In this document: one piece after another, positions 1 to 7,388 of the stretch
Layout: every line of letters begins with the position of its first letter
How positions within the stretch are numbered: position 1 is the first letter of the stretch
NCBI RefSeq assembly: GCF_008386695.1
Contig: NZ_VUOC01000001.1
Span: 1,214,347 to 1,278,346, forward strand
DNA: 64,000 nt
From: Chitinophaga agrisoli
GTDB taxonomy: Bacteria; Bacteroidota; Bacteroidia; Chitinophagales; Chitinophagaceae
Reading direction: 5' to 3'
Position numbers and translations under genes: made by a program
The notes under the pieces: model-generated
Databases searched by the model: none
What the model was told of the DNA's origin: nothing
The model's input: only the letters and a program-made list of their open reading frames with translations

Positions 1-1
1 G

Positions 2-544
2 GCGGATAATGACCTGGCAGTAGGCCGTTTTATAGAGCATATATCGCACAGCCCTATCTGGAAAGAGAGCGCCATCTTTATCCTGGAAGACGATGCGCAG
101 AACGGCTCTGACCATGTGGATGCCCACCGTTCCCCCGTATATGTCATCAGCCCGTACACCAAACGGCACACACCTATCCATAACATGTACGCCACCGCAG
201 GGGTACTGCGCACCATAGAGCTGATCCTGGGCCTGCCGCCTATGAGCCAGTACGATGCTGCGGCTATGCCTATGTGGGAGTGTTTTACCGATACGCCGGA
301 CCTTACGCCCTACACCGCCGTAGATGCCAATGTAAACCTGGAAGAGCGTAACGTGGCCGTTAACGAAAGCGCCCGCCGTTCCGCCGGTTTTGACCTGGCC
401 CACGAAGACCGGGCCCCGGACCTGGAGCTCAATGAGGTGATATGGAAAGCTATCCACGGCGAGCACGCTGTGATGCCCGCCCCCCGCAGAAGCGCTTTTG
501 TAAAGCTGCAGGAAGGGGATGATGACGATGACGACGATAAATAG
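2..544 (+). CDS. Phosphoesterase family protein, C-terminal part (cut by window edge)
   Basis: The reading frame is open from the left edge, so only the last 180 residues are seen. They contain FILEDDAQNGSDHVDAHR and VYVISPYTKR, which match the C-terminal part of the phosphoesterase/phospholipase C-like family (alkaline phosphatase fold), often fused in Bacteroidota to an N-terminal YncE-like beta-propeller. The Asp and His residues of EDDAQNGSDHVDAHR would bind the metal. The protein ends in seven aspartates and a lysine. Substrate is unknown. The missing N-terminus prevents a firmer call; a strong hairpin terminator follows. Confidence 0.7.
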   Translation, partial: ADNDLAVGRFIEHISHSPIWKESAIFILEDDAQNGSDHVDAHRSPVYVISPYTKRHTPIHNMYATAGVLRTIELILGLPPMSQYDAAAMPMWECFTDTPDLTPYTAVDANVNLEERNVAVNESARRSAGFDLAHEDRAPDLELNEVIWKAIHGEHAVMPAPRRSAFVKLQEGDDDDDDDK

Positions 545-565
545 CCTTTAACAGGATAATTGCTG

Positions 566-622
566 GTTGATAGTTGTTGGAATAGCGGAAAAGCCGCTAT
601 ACTAACAACTATCAACTATTTT
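566..622 (+). terminator. Long hairpin terminator
   Basis: Arms 566-578 and 604-616 pair perfectly over 13 bp, then a 3-nt internal loop, then 582-588 pairs with 594-600 around loop AAAAG. A T-rich tract (TATTTTTAT) follows. It closes the phosphoesterase gene and separates it from the GH125 gene. Confidence 0.75.
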
Positions 623-663
623 TATATCTTGCGCTATTAACAACCATCTACTTTCCTAAAGCA

Positions 664-2100
664 ATGATCATGGTAGCAAGAAGAGATTTTATCCGCAACA
701 GCAGCCTGCTGGCAGGCGCTATAGGACTGGGATTCCCCAAGCAGGTGCTGGCCTGGGATGGCTATACTTCTAAACGTCCCCCGCTGGCAGAACGTAAGTT
801 TACCAGCCAGGCAGTGGAAAAAGCCATCACTGACATCAAAGCGCAGATCGCAGATCCGAAGCTCGCCTGGATGTTTGAGAACTGTTTTCCTAATACCCTC
901 GATACCACGGTAAACTTTAAGACCATGGATGGCCGTCCGGACACATTTGTGCTCACCGGCGATATCCATGCTATGTGGCTGCGCGATTCTTCTGCCCAGG
1001 TATGGCCTTACCTGCCCCTGGTAAAAGAAGACAGCGCCCTGCAACAGCTGATTGCCGGCGTGATCAACCGTCAGACAAAATGCATCCTCATAGATCCTTA
1101 TGCCAACGCCTTCAACGAAGGGCCCACCGGCAGCGAATGGGACAAGGATCATACTGATATGAAGCCGGAGCTGCATGAGCGTAAATGGGAAATAGACTCC
1201 CTGTGTTACACCGTACGCCTGGCCTACAATTATTGGAAAACAAGCGGCGATACCAAGGTACTGGACGATAAATACAAAAAAGCCGCGCACCTGATCGTGC
1301 AAACCTTCAAAACGCAGCAACGTAAAGATGGCCCGGGCCCGTATAAATTCCAGCGTACTACGCCGGTACAGTCAGATACGGTAGCCAACAGCGGTTATGG
1401 CGCGCCTATCTCCCCGGTGGGATTGATCGTATCCATCTTCCGCCCGTCAGACGATGCTACGGTGTTCCCTTTCCTCATCCCCTCCAACATGTTTGCGGTA
1501 GTATCCCTGCGCCAGCTGGCGGAGATCAGTACCACCGTATGGAAGGACAGCGCTTTTACAAAGGAATGTACAGACCTGGCCAATGAAGTGGACAGGGCTA
1601 TTAAAGCCTATGCCGTTGTGGAGCATCCGCAGCTGGGGCATATGTATGCCTTTGAAGTGGATGGCTATGGCAACCGCCTGTTTATAGATGATACCAATGT
1701 GCCCAGCCTCCTGTCCATCCCTTACCTGGGTTATACCACGGCAGATGACCCGCTGTACCAGACGGCCCGCCGTTTTGTATGGAGCACCTTTCACCCATGG
1801 TTTTACCAGGGCAAGTATGGTGATGGCGTAGGCAGCCCGCATACCGGTGTTGACTTTATCTGGCCTATGAGCATTATCATGAAAGCCCTTACCACAGATA
1901 ATAAAGAGGAGATAGCCGCCTGTATCCGCACGCTGCGCAATACGGACGATGATAGCGGCTTTATCCATGAGTCTTACCACAAGGATAATCCCAAAAAGTT
2001 CACCCGTGCATGGTTTGCCTGGGCCAATACCCTTTTTGGAGAACTGATCATGAAAGTGAGCCAGGAATACCCGGAATTACTGAAAAGGCAATATGCCTGA
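664..2100 (+). CDS. Exported GH125 family exo-alpha-1,6-mannosidase
   Basis: 478 residues, matching the metal-independent alpha-mannosidase family GH125 (DUF1237), which removes non-reducing alpha-1,6-mannose. Family signatures are MWLRDSSAQVWPYL (about residue 104), WEIDSLCYTVRLAY (about 178) and HTGVDFIWPMSI (about 396). By analogy with known members, the Asp of EIDS and the Glu of FIHESY would be the acid and base; this mapping is from family knowledge. The N-terminus has RRDFIR followed by a hydrophobic stretch ending in VLA, a twin-arginine-type or Sec signal, so it should be periplasmic or surface. Starts at 664 or 670 are both possible. It lies alone between two terminators; no SusC/SusD partner is visible. 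Confidence 0.9.
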   Translation: MIMVARRDFIRNSSLLAGAIGLGFPKQVLAWDGYTSKRPPLAERKFTSQAVEKAITDIKAQIADPKLAWMFENCFPNTLDTTVNFKTMDGRPDTFVLTGDIHAMWLRDSSAQVWPYLPLVKEDSALQQLIAGVINRQTKCILIDPYANAFNEGPTGSEWDKDHTDMKPELHERKWEIDSLCYTVRLAYNYWKTSGDTKVLDDKYKKAAHLIVQTFKTQQRKDGPGPYKFQRTTPVQSDTVANSGYGAPISPVGLIVSIFRPSDDATVFPFLIPSNMFAVVSLRQLAEISTTVWKDSAFTKECTDLANEVDRAIKAYAVVEHPQLGHMYAFEVDGYGNRLFIDDTNVPSLLSIPYLGYTTADDPLYQTARRFVWSTFHPWFYQGKYGDGVGSPHTGVDFIWPMSIIMKALTTDNKEEIAACIRTLRNTDDDSGFIHESYHKDNPKKFTRAWFAWANTLFGELIMKVSQEYPELLKRQYA

Positions 2101-2111
2101 TAAATAATAGC

Positions 2112-2150
2112 AGGTGAAAAGTGGCGCAATGCCGCTTTTCACCTTTTCTT
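2112..2150 (+). terminator. Intrinsic terminator after GH125
   Basis: AGGTGAAAAG (2112-2121) pairs with CTTTTCACCT (2135-2144), and the stem continues through TGGC/GCCG around loop GCAAT. TTTTCTTT follows. It ends 23 bp before the MutS-like start codon, so that gene needs its own promoter close by. Confidence 0.8.
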
Positions 2151-2172
2151 TACACCCATCACTATCCCGCCC

Positions 2173-3954
2173 ATGTCCCCCCAGGAAACTTACACCGCCC
2201 GCAATACAGCATTACAGCAACAGGTGACCCAGGCCCGCAATCGGCTACAGCTCTTAGGCTGGATCCGCCTCTTTTGTTTTGTAGGGATGATCATATGCGC
2301 CTACCGGTATGTGGCGGACAATTTTGCCGCCATCTGGTGGCTGCCTATAGGCATTTTGCTGGTTGTTTTTATGTATGCGCTGGCAAAATACCAAAAGGTA
2401 AAAGATCATCTGCAGCTGCAACAGACCCTGCAAGATCTCAATGAAAAGGAGTTACACCTGCAAACCACGAACGAATCCCGTTTTGAGGCAGGCAATGATT
2501 TTGCGGATGATCAGCATTCCTTTGGACAGGACCTGGATGTTTTTGGCCCGGCCTCTTTATACCAGCACATTAACCGTACCGGCACACTTATGGGCCGGCA
2601 GGAACTGGCCGGTATGCTGCAGGCGCCTTTGCAGGAAACAGCGGCTATACTGGATATGCAGGCGGTAGTAAAGGAACTGGCGCCCCGGCTGGAGTTTCGG
2701 CAGCTGCTAACGGCACAGGCCATCCTGGCCGGGGAAACCCCTGCAGACCGGCGGGAGCTGCAGGCCTGGTTACAGATGCCGCTTGATTTTATTAATAAAC
2801 GCTGGCTGCAGGTGATAAGCTGGCTAAGCCCTGCCTGCCTGGTGGCCTGCATTTTCCTTTACCTGTATACCAATCATTATTACCCCGCTACCATCTTCCT
2901 GATCATCAACTGGTTGGTGCTGGGCTCACAGTCAAAGAAAATGCTGGTGCAACACCGCCAGCTGGATAGCAAGGAAAAGGTGCTGCGTAAGTTTGCCACC
3001 CTGCTGCATCTTATCAAACAGGAGCCCTTCCGTGACGCAGCCCTGCTCAAAGCCCGGCAGGAAGAGGCCACTGCGGCAGATGTAGCCCTTATCCGGCTGG
3101 CCCGGATCAGCAATGCATTTGATCAAAGCCTGAACCTGATCGTGTCCACTTTCCTGAACTCTATCCTGTTATACAGCGTGCACTGCATGTTTAACCTCGA
3201 GAAATGGAAGGCCCGTTATCAGCACCAGGTGCAGGGATGGTTAAAAATAATTGCCCGCATGGAAGCCTGGAACAGCCTGGCCACCTTCGCCTATAATCAT
3301 CCTGCTTATATCTTCCCCAAGGTAGCGGACCAGCCGGTGGGCCTGCAGGGGCAGGAGATAGGGCACCCGCTGATTCCGGCGGCGGAATGTGTGACCAACG
3401 GTATCAGCATAGGCCATCCCCAGCAATTCCTGATCATCACCGGTTCCAATATGAGCGGCAAAAGCACCTTTCTCCGCAGCGTAGGCAGCAATCTGCTGCT
3501 GGGCATGTGCGGTGCGCCGGTATGCGCCGGTTCTTTTGAGTTCACCCCCATGCGTATCATGACCTCTATGCGTATCAAGGATTCCATTGCCCGCCATACC
3601 TCTTATTTCCAGGCAGAGCTCCTGCGCCTGCAACAGATCGTAGAGGCGCTTAAAAACGGGGAACAGGTGTTTATCCTGCTGGATGAGATCCTGAAAGGTA
3701 CCAACTCCGCTGATAAACTTACCGGCTCCCGCCAGCTGATCACCCACCTGCTACAGTATAACTGCCGTGGTATGATCGCTACCCACGACCTGGAATTAGG
3801 CGCCCTGGAACAGGCCTACCCTGACCTTATTAAGAACTACTGCTTTGAAAGCACCATTGAAGATGATCACCTGTACTTTGACTACCGCATCAGGGAAGGT
3901 ATTGCCCATAACAAGAATGCCACCTTCCTGATGCAGCAAATGGGGATCATCTGA
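2173..3954 (+). CDS. Membrane-anchored MutS family (domain V) ATPase
   Basis: 593 residues. The C-terminal third is a MutS-type ATPase: Walker A TGSNMSGKST (423-432), Walker B FILLDEI (D504-E505), then GTNSADK and ATHDLELG. The N-terminal mismatch-recognition and connector domains of MutS are absent. Instead there are two hydrophobic hairpins (about residues 29-72 and 213-250), which implies an integral membrane protein. Such MutS-related proteins are common in Bacteroidota and have no established role; mismatch repair is unlikely given the missing domains. No partner gene is adjacent. It is followed, tail to tail, by a small minus-strand ORF only 7 bp away. Confidence 0.85.
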   Translation: MSPQETYTARNTALQQQVTQARNRLQLLGWIRLFCFVGMIICAYRYVADNFAAIWWLPIGILLVVFMYALAKYQKVKDHLQLQQTLQDLNEKELHLQTTNESRFEAGNDFADDQHSFGQDLDVFGPASLYQHINRTGTLMGRQELAGMLQAPLQETAAILDMQAVVKELAPRLEFRQLLTAQAILAGETPADRRELQAWLQMPLDFINKRWLQVISWLSPACLVACIFLYLYTNHYYPATIFLIINWLVLGSQSKKMLVQHRQLDSKEKVLRKFATLLHLIKQEPFRDAALLKARQEEATAADVALIRLARISNAFDQSLNLIVSTFLNSILLYSVHCMFNLEKWKARYQHQVQGWLKIIARMEAWNSLATFAYNHPAYIFPKVADQPVGLQGQEIGHPLIPAAECVTNGISIGHPQQFLIITGSNMSGKSTFLRSVGSNLLLGMCGAPVCAGSFEFTPMRIMTSMRIKDSIARHTSYFQAELLRLQQIVEALKNGEQVFILLDEILKGTNSADKLTGSRQLITHLLQYNCRGMIATHDLELGALEQAYPDLIKNYCFESTIEDDHLYFDYRIREGIAHNKNATFLMQQMGII

Positions 3955-3961
3955 TAGTATT

Positions 3962-4195
3962 TTAGCGGCTTTTGCCCAGGTCTTTCCTTCGCTTCTCCTT
4001 CGCTTTAGGTTCGGTTAAGGTTCGCTTAAGGTTGCAATGGGGGCTATTGGGTAAAATAGTATCAGAGATCTTTTTTGTTTCAGTGGTCCCCTTCCATTTC
4101 CGGTTGGCCTTCAGGCCCACACACGGCCATGTTTTTTCATTAAATGAAACGGCCTGATCGTAGCTATTCATCACGTTATCAAATCGTTCGCTCAT
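3962..4195 (-). CDS. Small basic hypothetical protein
   Basis: 77 codons, divergent from the radical SAM gene. The first 45 residues (MSERFDNVMNSYDQAVSFN..) look like ordinary protein. The tail (KAKEKRRKDLGKSR) is coded by degenerate repeats and is probably low-information sequence. No domain is recognised. The start codon lies on the edge of a 63-bp inverted repeat that also touches the start of the neighbour. It contains a 13-mer (TAAAATAGTATCA, 4052-4064) that recurs in the inverted repeat near 60.65 kb, so part of the frame may be a dispersed element rather than gene. Real-gene status is uncertain. Confidence 0.35.
   Translation of the reverse strand: MSERFDNVMNSYDQAVSFNEKTWPCVGLKANRKWKGTTETKKISDTILPNSPHCNLKRTLTEPKAKEKRRKDLGKSR
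3986..4036. repeat. Degenerate TTCGCTT/AAGG short repeats
   Basis: Units such as CCTTCGCTT, CTCCTTCGCTT, GGTTCGGTTAA and GGTTCGCTTAA follow each other. They overlap the 3' end of the small minus-strand ORF and lie just downstream of the MutS-like gene. Similar low-complexity tracts often occur between genes in Bacteroidota; no function is assigned. Confidence 0.5.
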
Positions 4196-4256
4196 GCTAA
4201 TAATTTTATTTGCAAAACACTAAACTATTTAGTACTATTGCTAAAATTATTAGCAT
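4194..4256. promoter_or_regulatory. Nested inverted repeat between divergent start codons
   Basis: ATGCTAATAATTTTA (4194-4208) and TAAAATTATTAGCAT (4242-4256) are exact reverse complements. Inside them GCAA (4212-4215) faces TTGC (4238-4241), and at the centre ACTAAA (4219-4224) faces TTTAGT (4228-4233). The outer arms run from the start codon of the minus-strand ORF to the base before the ATG of the radical SAM gene. A shared operator for divergent promoters is the likeliest reading; a cruciform or mobile-element end is possible. Confidence 0.55.
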
Positions 4257-5342
4257 ATGACATTGCCTTTTCAGGAAGGTGGTGCACCTGAGACCCAATA
4301 CTACAAAGGAAGGGGCGCGCAGCTAAACCCGAAGAATAAGTTTCTGGCCAATGAGTACGCGCAGGAGCACCCCGAAGGAATAGATGAATGGTGGCAGGCG
4401 GATGTTCCTACCCAGATAATAGAGGAACATGCGAAATCACTCGTGAATAAGGTAGATAGTCCGGATGTAGGGATGTGGTACTCCATGAACCCTTACCAGG
4501 GCTGTGAACATGGCTGTATCTATTGCTACGCCCGTAACGCCCACCAATATTGGGGCCTTAGCGCGGGGCTGGATTTTGAAAGGAAGATCGTTGTTAAACG
4601 GAACGCGCCGGAACTGCTGCGCAAGTTCCTCGATAATAAGAACTGGACGCCCAAACCCATTGGCCTGTCTGGCAATACAGACTGTTACCAGCCGCTGGAG
4701 CGTAAAATGTGGATCACCCGGCAGTTATTGGAAGTGGCCCTGGAGTACAAGCAACCCCTGGGCATCATTACCAAGAACTCCCTGGTGCTGCGCGATAAAT
4801 ACCTGTTACAGCAGCTGGCGCAAAATCAGCTGGTATGCGTTTATGTATCTATTACCACCCTGCAGGAAGACCTCCGTCAGAAAATGGAGCCCCGCACTGC
4901 TACCGCTGCGCAGCGCTTCCGGGTGGTAAAGGAGCTCACGGATGCCGGTGTGCCGGTAGGGGTAATGACTGCTCCCATGATCCCCGGCCTTAATGACCAT
5001 GAGATGCCCCAGCTTCTGGAAATGGCCGCCCAGCACGGAGCCAAATTTGCCGGATATACCGCCGTACGGTTGAATGATGCCGTAAAGATCATCTTCAATG
5101 ACTGGCTGTATAAGAACTTCCCTGACCGTGCAGATAAGGTATGGCACCTGATAGAGAGCATGCACGGCGGCCAGGTGAATGACAGCGAGTTTGGGCGCCG
5201 TATGCGGGGAGATGGCAACATCGCAGACCTGCTGCGCCAGCAGTTCAGGATACATACCAAAAAGAATGGCCTTAACCTGGAGAAATTTGAATACAATACC
5301 AACCTCTTTCAACGGCCCCAGAAACAATTAAGGCTTTTTTGA
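4257..5342 (+). CDS. PA0069-type radical SAM protein
   Basis: 361 residues. The cluster motif CEHGCIYC (C83, C87, C90) is the CxxxCxxC that binds the 4Fe-4S centre, followed by YARNAHQYWG. The overall length and the phrases SGNTDCYQPLE, ITKNSLVLRD and MTAPMIPGLND match the PA0069/SplB-like radical SAM family, related to spore photoproduct lyase. A role in DNA photoproduct or base-damage repair has been suggested for the family but the substrate is not settled. The gene is divergent from a small ORF and is preceded by a large inverted repeat that may be its operator. The start ATG at 4257 is directly adjacent to the repeat arm. Confidence 0.88.
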   Translation: MTLPFQEGGAPETQYYKGRGAQLNPKNKFLANEYAQEHPEGIDEWWQADVPTQIIEEHAKSLVNKVDSPDVGMWYSMNPYQGCEHGCIYCYARNAHQYWGLSAGLDFERKIVVKRNAPELLRKFLDNKNWTPKPIGLSGNTDCYQPLERKMWITRQLLEVALEYKQPLGIITKNSLVLRDKYLLQQLAQNQLVCVYVSITTLQEDLRQKMEPRTATAAQRFRVVKELTDAGVPVGVMTAPMIPGLNDHEMPQLLEMAAQHGAKFAGYTAVRLNDAVKIIFNDWLYKNFPDRADKVWHLIESMHGGQVNDSEFGRRMRGDGNIADLLRQQFRIHTKKNGLNLEKFEYNTNLFQRPQKQLRLF

Positions 5343-5669
5343 TAGCGCCCCACCGTCCCTGGTCGGTAACCCATGGGCCCTGCCCTTGGATTGCAAAGGC
5401 TTGTGACATAACCCATGCCGTGGACTATCGACCATGGACGGTGGACTATGAACTATGACTATGAACAGTGGACAATCAAATATGAACAGTGGCGGGTTGC
5501 GGACCATGGGCCAACGTATACACATCCACGTACCCATCATCACCCTCCATTTTGTGGACTTATTCCACAGTTTCCTCCCGCATACTATCCGCCGGAAACC
5601 GCCAGCTACAGCCTATTAGCGCCCCTTTATAAAAAAATTATTAATTCCGCAAAAAAACCGCTATTGAAT
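5343..5669. repeat. Gene-free stretch with GGACTATGAAC-like low-complexity repeats
   Basis: No credible gene is seen. Between about 5408 and 5490 the sequence is built of degenerate units: TGGACTAT, CATGGACGG, TGGACTATGAACTATGACTATGAACAGTGGAC, AATATGAACAGTGG. This kind of tract recurs between genes in Chitinophagaceae. The rest (to 5669) is unremarkable and becomes A+T rich toward the next promoter. Confidence 0.5.
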
Positions 5670-5701
5670 TTTGCTTAATAAAAAAAATAAAAATATCTTT
5701 G
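5670..5701 (+). promoter_or_regulatory. Consensus Bacteroidota promoter for a short transcript
   Basis: TTTG (5670-5673), a 20-nt spacer, and TATCTTTG (5694-5701) fit the TTTG-N19-21-TAnnTTTG consensus of the primary sigma factor exactly. No long gene follows; the next intrinsic terminator is at 5846, so the promoter should drive an RNA of about 170 nt. Confidence 0.65.
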
Positions 5702-5707
5702 CTACAG

Positions 5708-5876
5708 CAAAATAAAATTAAGTGTCACGCATTTCACAACATATGATTTCTGCGGTATCCTGTAAGCTGAAGAAGCAGGTCAGGGACGGATTGCGGGCAT
5801 GTTGCACCAATTGTTAACAAAATAGTTATCAAGTGATAAAACAAAAGTCCCGCAGACAAAGTGCGGGACTTTTTGC
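5708..5876 (+). ncRNA. Candidate short transcript with a 24-codon Cys-rich ORF
   Basis: The interval lies between a consensus promoter and a strong terminator. It holds the ORF 5743-5817, MISAVSCKLKKQVRDGLRAC followed by CTNC, with four cysteines in 24 residues and a basic middle. No clear Shine-Dalgarno precedes it. The unit may be a small regulatory RNA, a leader, or a tiny-peptide gene; nothing in the sequence decides between them. Transcript ends are inferred from promoter and terminator positions only. Confidence 0.4.
5846..5876 (+). terminator. Intrinsic terminator
   Basis: AGTCCCGCA (5846-5854) pairs with TGCGGGACT (5862-5870) around GACAAAG, followed by TTTTGCTTT. It closes the short transcript that starts near 5708. 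Confidence 0.8.
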
Positions 5877-5893
5877 TTTAGCGAAGTTTGAAA

Positions 5894-6028
5894 ATGATGA
5901 CTGAGCACAGAATAAAACGTATCCTAACAGCAACTGTCAAACGTGTAATTGCACTGTCTTTCGACTGTGCCGGCACGCCATGGGATTATTTTGTGCTTAA
6001 AAGATCGCACGGACCAGGTAGTATATAG
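5894..6028 (+). CDS. Tiny basic ORF before a terminator
   Basis: 44 codons starting MMTEHRIKRILTATVKRVIA and ending KRSHGPGSI. The first 20 residues could form a basic amphipathic helix. No Shine-Dalgarno and no clear promoter are visible, and no family is recognised. It is listed because it sits 27 bp before a strong terminator and fits the pattern of neighbouring short units. It may equally be part of an untranslated RNA. Confidence 0.22.
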   Translation: MMTEHRIKRILTATVKRVIALSFDCAGTPWDYFVLKRSHGPGSI

Positions 6029-6054
6029 CAAAACAGTATAGTTTTTGTTATAAG

Positions 6055-6096
6055 ATCCCGGCCCGTTGATATCGAGCCGGGATTTTTGTTTTTTTT
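6055..6096 (+). terminator. Intrinsic terminator
   Basis: ATCCCGGC (6055-6062) pairs with GCCGGGAT (6076-6083) with a 13-nt loop, then TTTTGTTTTTTTT. The nearest upstream frame is only the 44-codon ORF, so the terminator has no ordinary gene to serve. Confidence 0.8.
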
Positions 6097-6166
6097 AATA
6101 TAGTTATGTACTAACCCGTACAGTGAATGAATCAGGTCAGGTGCATAACCCCAAATGGAGTAGACC

Positions 6167-6733
6167 ATGAGAAACGTTATTCAAACAGTAAGAGAGGCCT
6201 TGCTCACCAACTTCAGGGAGTTGGACACCTGGTTTAATAAAGAAGTAGCATTACTTGATTTTAAACCGGGCCCGGACCAATGGAATGCCCGTGAAGTGCT
6301 GGAGCATATCAGCCTTACCAACTATTTCTTGTTGCTGATCATCAACAAGGCCACGCGCAGAGCGCTGGACCGCAAAAGTAACGGGCATACCGTCGTACTG
6401 CCCGGAGATTACTTTAGCAAGTTTGACCAGATAGATGTGCTGAGCAGCAGATCTTCCGGCTGGATCCGTCCGGACCATATGGAGCCCACCGGCTTCAGAC
6501 AGCTGGATGAGATACAGACCCTGCTCAAACAACAGTATGCGCAGTGTATGTATAACCTTAGCCTGTTAAAGAATGGCGAGGGCCGCCTGGTATTCACAAA
6601 TATGGCGGTAGATGATCTGGGTAAACTGGATATATACCAATATATCTACTTCTTGACCAAACATATTGAACGGCATATCCGTCAACTGCAAAGGTTAGAG
6701 AAACAGTTTGCCACTAATTTGGAATTGATTTAA
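6167..6733 (+). CDS. DinB family protein
   Basis: 188 residues. The N-terminal helix pair, with DFKPGPDQWNAREVLEHISL (about 29-48), matches the DinB/YfiT-like four-helix superfamily, whose members often bind a metal through three histidines. Candidate ligands are the His of LEHIS and the pair in TKHIERHIRQL near residue 166. Family members act as thiol-dependent transferases or have unknown roles. The gene stands alone, starting at ATG 6167 about 70 bp after a terminator. Confidence 0.75.
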   Translation: MRNVIQTVREALLTNFRELDTWFNKEVALLDFKPGPDQWNAREVLEHISLTNYFLLLIINKATRRALDRKSNGHTVVLPGDYFSKFDQIDVLSSRSSGWIRPDHMEPTGFRQLDEIQTLLKQQYAQCMYNLSLLKNGEGRLVFTNMAVDDLGKLDIYQYIYFLTKHIERHIRQLQRLEKQFATNLELI

Positions 6734-6889
6734 TACGGTCGACCAGATATCGTCATCCTTGACATTGTTAATCTTGCTTTCGGGTCATTTATAAATAAGC
6801 GTGCCGTCCACCCAAAAAAGTGGATGGCATCTTGTTACTATCGCCTAAGGTTAGACGAAAAATAAATTTTAAAAAAACAAGCACGGAAA

Positions 6890-6922
6890 TTTGTAGGATC
6901 AGCAGGAATCAGTGTATATTTG
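6890..6922 (+). promoter_or_regulatory. Consensus promoter for a second short transcript
   Basis: TTTG (6890-6893), 21-nt spacer, TATATTTG (6915-6922). This is a full match to the Bacteroidota consensus. The downstream terminator is at 7072, giving an RNA of about 175 nt. Confidence 0.65.
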
Positions 6923-6928
6923 TGCCGT

Positions 6929-7102
6929 TAAATTATTCATCAAAAAAACATAACATGCGTCTTAATACTTTACATATCGGTGCAGCGTGGATGTCCTCCA
7001 AGAAGGACAACCAACAAGGCCGGGCATGTTATCACCATAAATGAATCAAAGTAATTTGTGTATATAGCAAGAAGCCCGGCAGCAAAAGCGCCGGGCTTTT
7101 TT
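6929..7102 (+). ncRNA. Candidate short transcript with a 29-codon ORF
   Basis: It lies between the promoter at 6890-6922 and the terminator at 7072. ORF 6955-7044 reads MRLNTLHIGAAWMSSKKDNQ then QGRACYHHK. Inside the frame GTCC/GGAC can form a small hairpin. The size and architecture repeat those of the unit at 5708-5876, but no sequence similarity is obvious. Small RNA, leader or micropeptide are all open. The stretch 6734-6889 shows nothing else besides an A-rich tract. Confidence 0.4.
7072..7102 (+). terminator. Intrinsic terminator
   Basis: AAGCCCGGC (7072-7080) pairs perfectly with GCCGGGCTT (7090-7098) around AGCAAAAGC, and the T run TTTTTTG follows. It closes the short transcript beginning near 6929. 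Confidence 0.85.
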
Positions 7103-7114
7103 GTTATCCGGCTT

Positions 7115-7252
7115 ATGGAGGAAATCAGAAAAAATATAAGTCACTGTTTGCGCCACCAGGGCACGTGTGCTTTTAAATTAAGCACAAGCCAATGGTTTGG
7201 AGCTGTCCCTTATCGCCTAAGGGTCAGTTGGGCAAGGTATGCCAGTATGTGA
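7115..7252 (+). CDS. Tiny ORF between two terminators
   Basis: 45 codons starting MEEIRKNISHCLRHQGTCAF and ending SWARYASM. The hairpin CCCTTA-TCGCC-TAAGGG (7207-7223) lies in the frame, and the next terminator starts 24 bp after the stop. No domain is recognised and no clear promoter is seen. It is a weak call, recorded because of the repeated pattern of short frames followed by terminators here. Confidence 0.2.
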   Translation: MEEIRKNISHCLRHQGTCAFKLSTSQWFGAVPYRLRVSWARYASM

Positions 7253-7275
7253 AGTCAATGCTTTACATAACAAGG

Positions 7276-7309
7276 AGCCCTGCCCGTGCAAACGAGCAGG
7301 GCTTTTTTG
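7276..7309 (+). terminator. Intrinsic terminator
   Basis: AGCCCTGC (7276-7283) pairs with GCAGGGCT (7296-7303), loop CCGTGCAAACGA, then TTTTTTG. It insulates the AAA ATPase operon from upstream transcription. Confidence 0.8.
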
Positions 7310-7388
7310 TAAGATATTTTTTTCGTCTCTGTTTGATTTTGACCCCCTTTTACAAATGAGCGCATGGTGTAGTGTGGTGATGTATTCA

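Noticed and set aside
310-615. 101-codon minus-strand frame under the phosphoesterase
   Set aside because: It is the antisense of a conserved coding region, with a serine run from the Asp tail; no promoter or family match.
5415-5678. 87-codon frame rich in Tyr, Pro, His after the radical SAM gene
   Set aside because: It is translated from low-complexity repeats and ends in the A-rich promoter of the short transcript.
6839-7222. 12-bp repeat TATCGCCTAAGG at 6839 and 7211
   Set aside because: Two copies only, one of them inside a small hairpin and the other not; likely chance or a remnant, not enough for a call.
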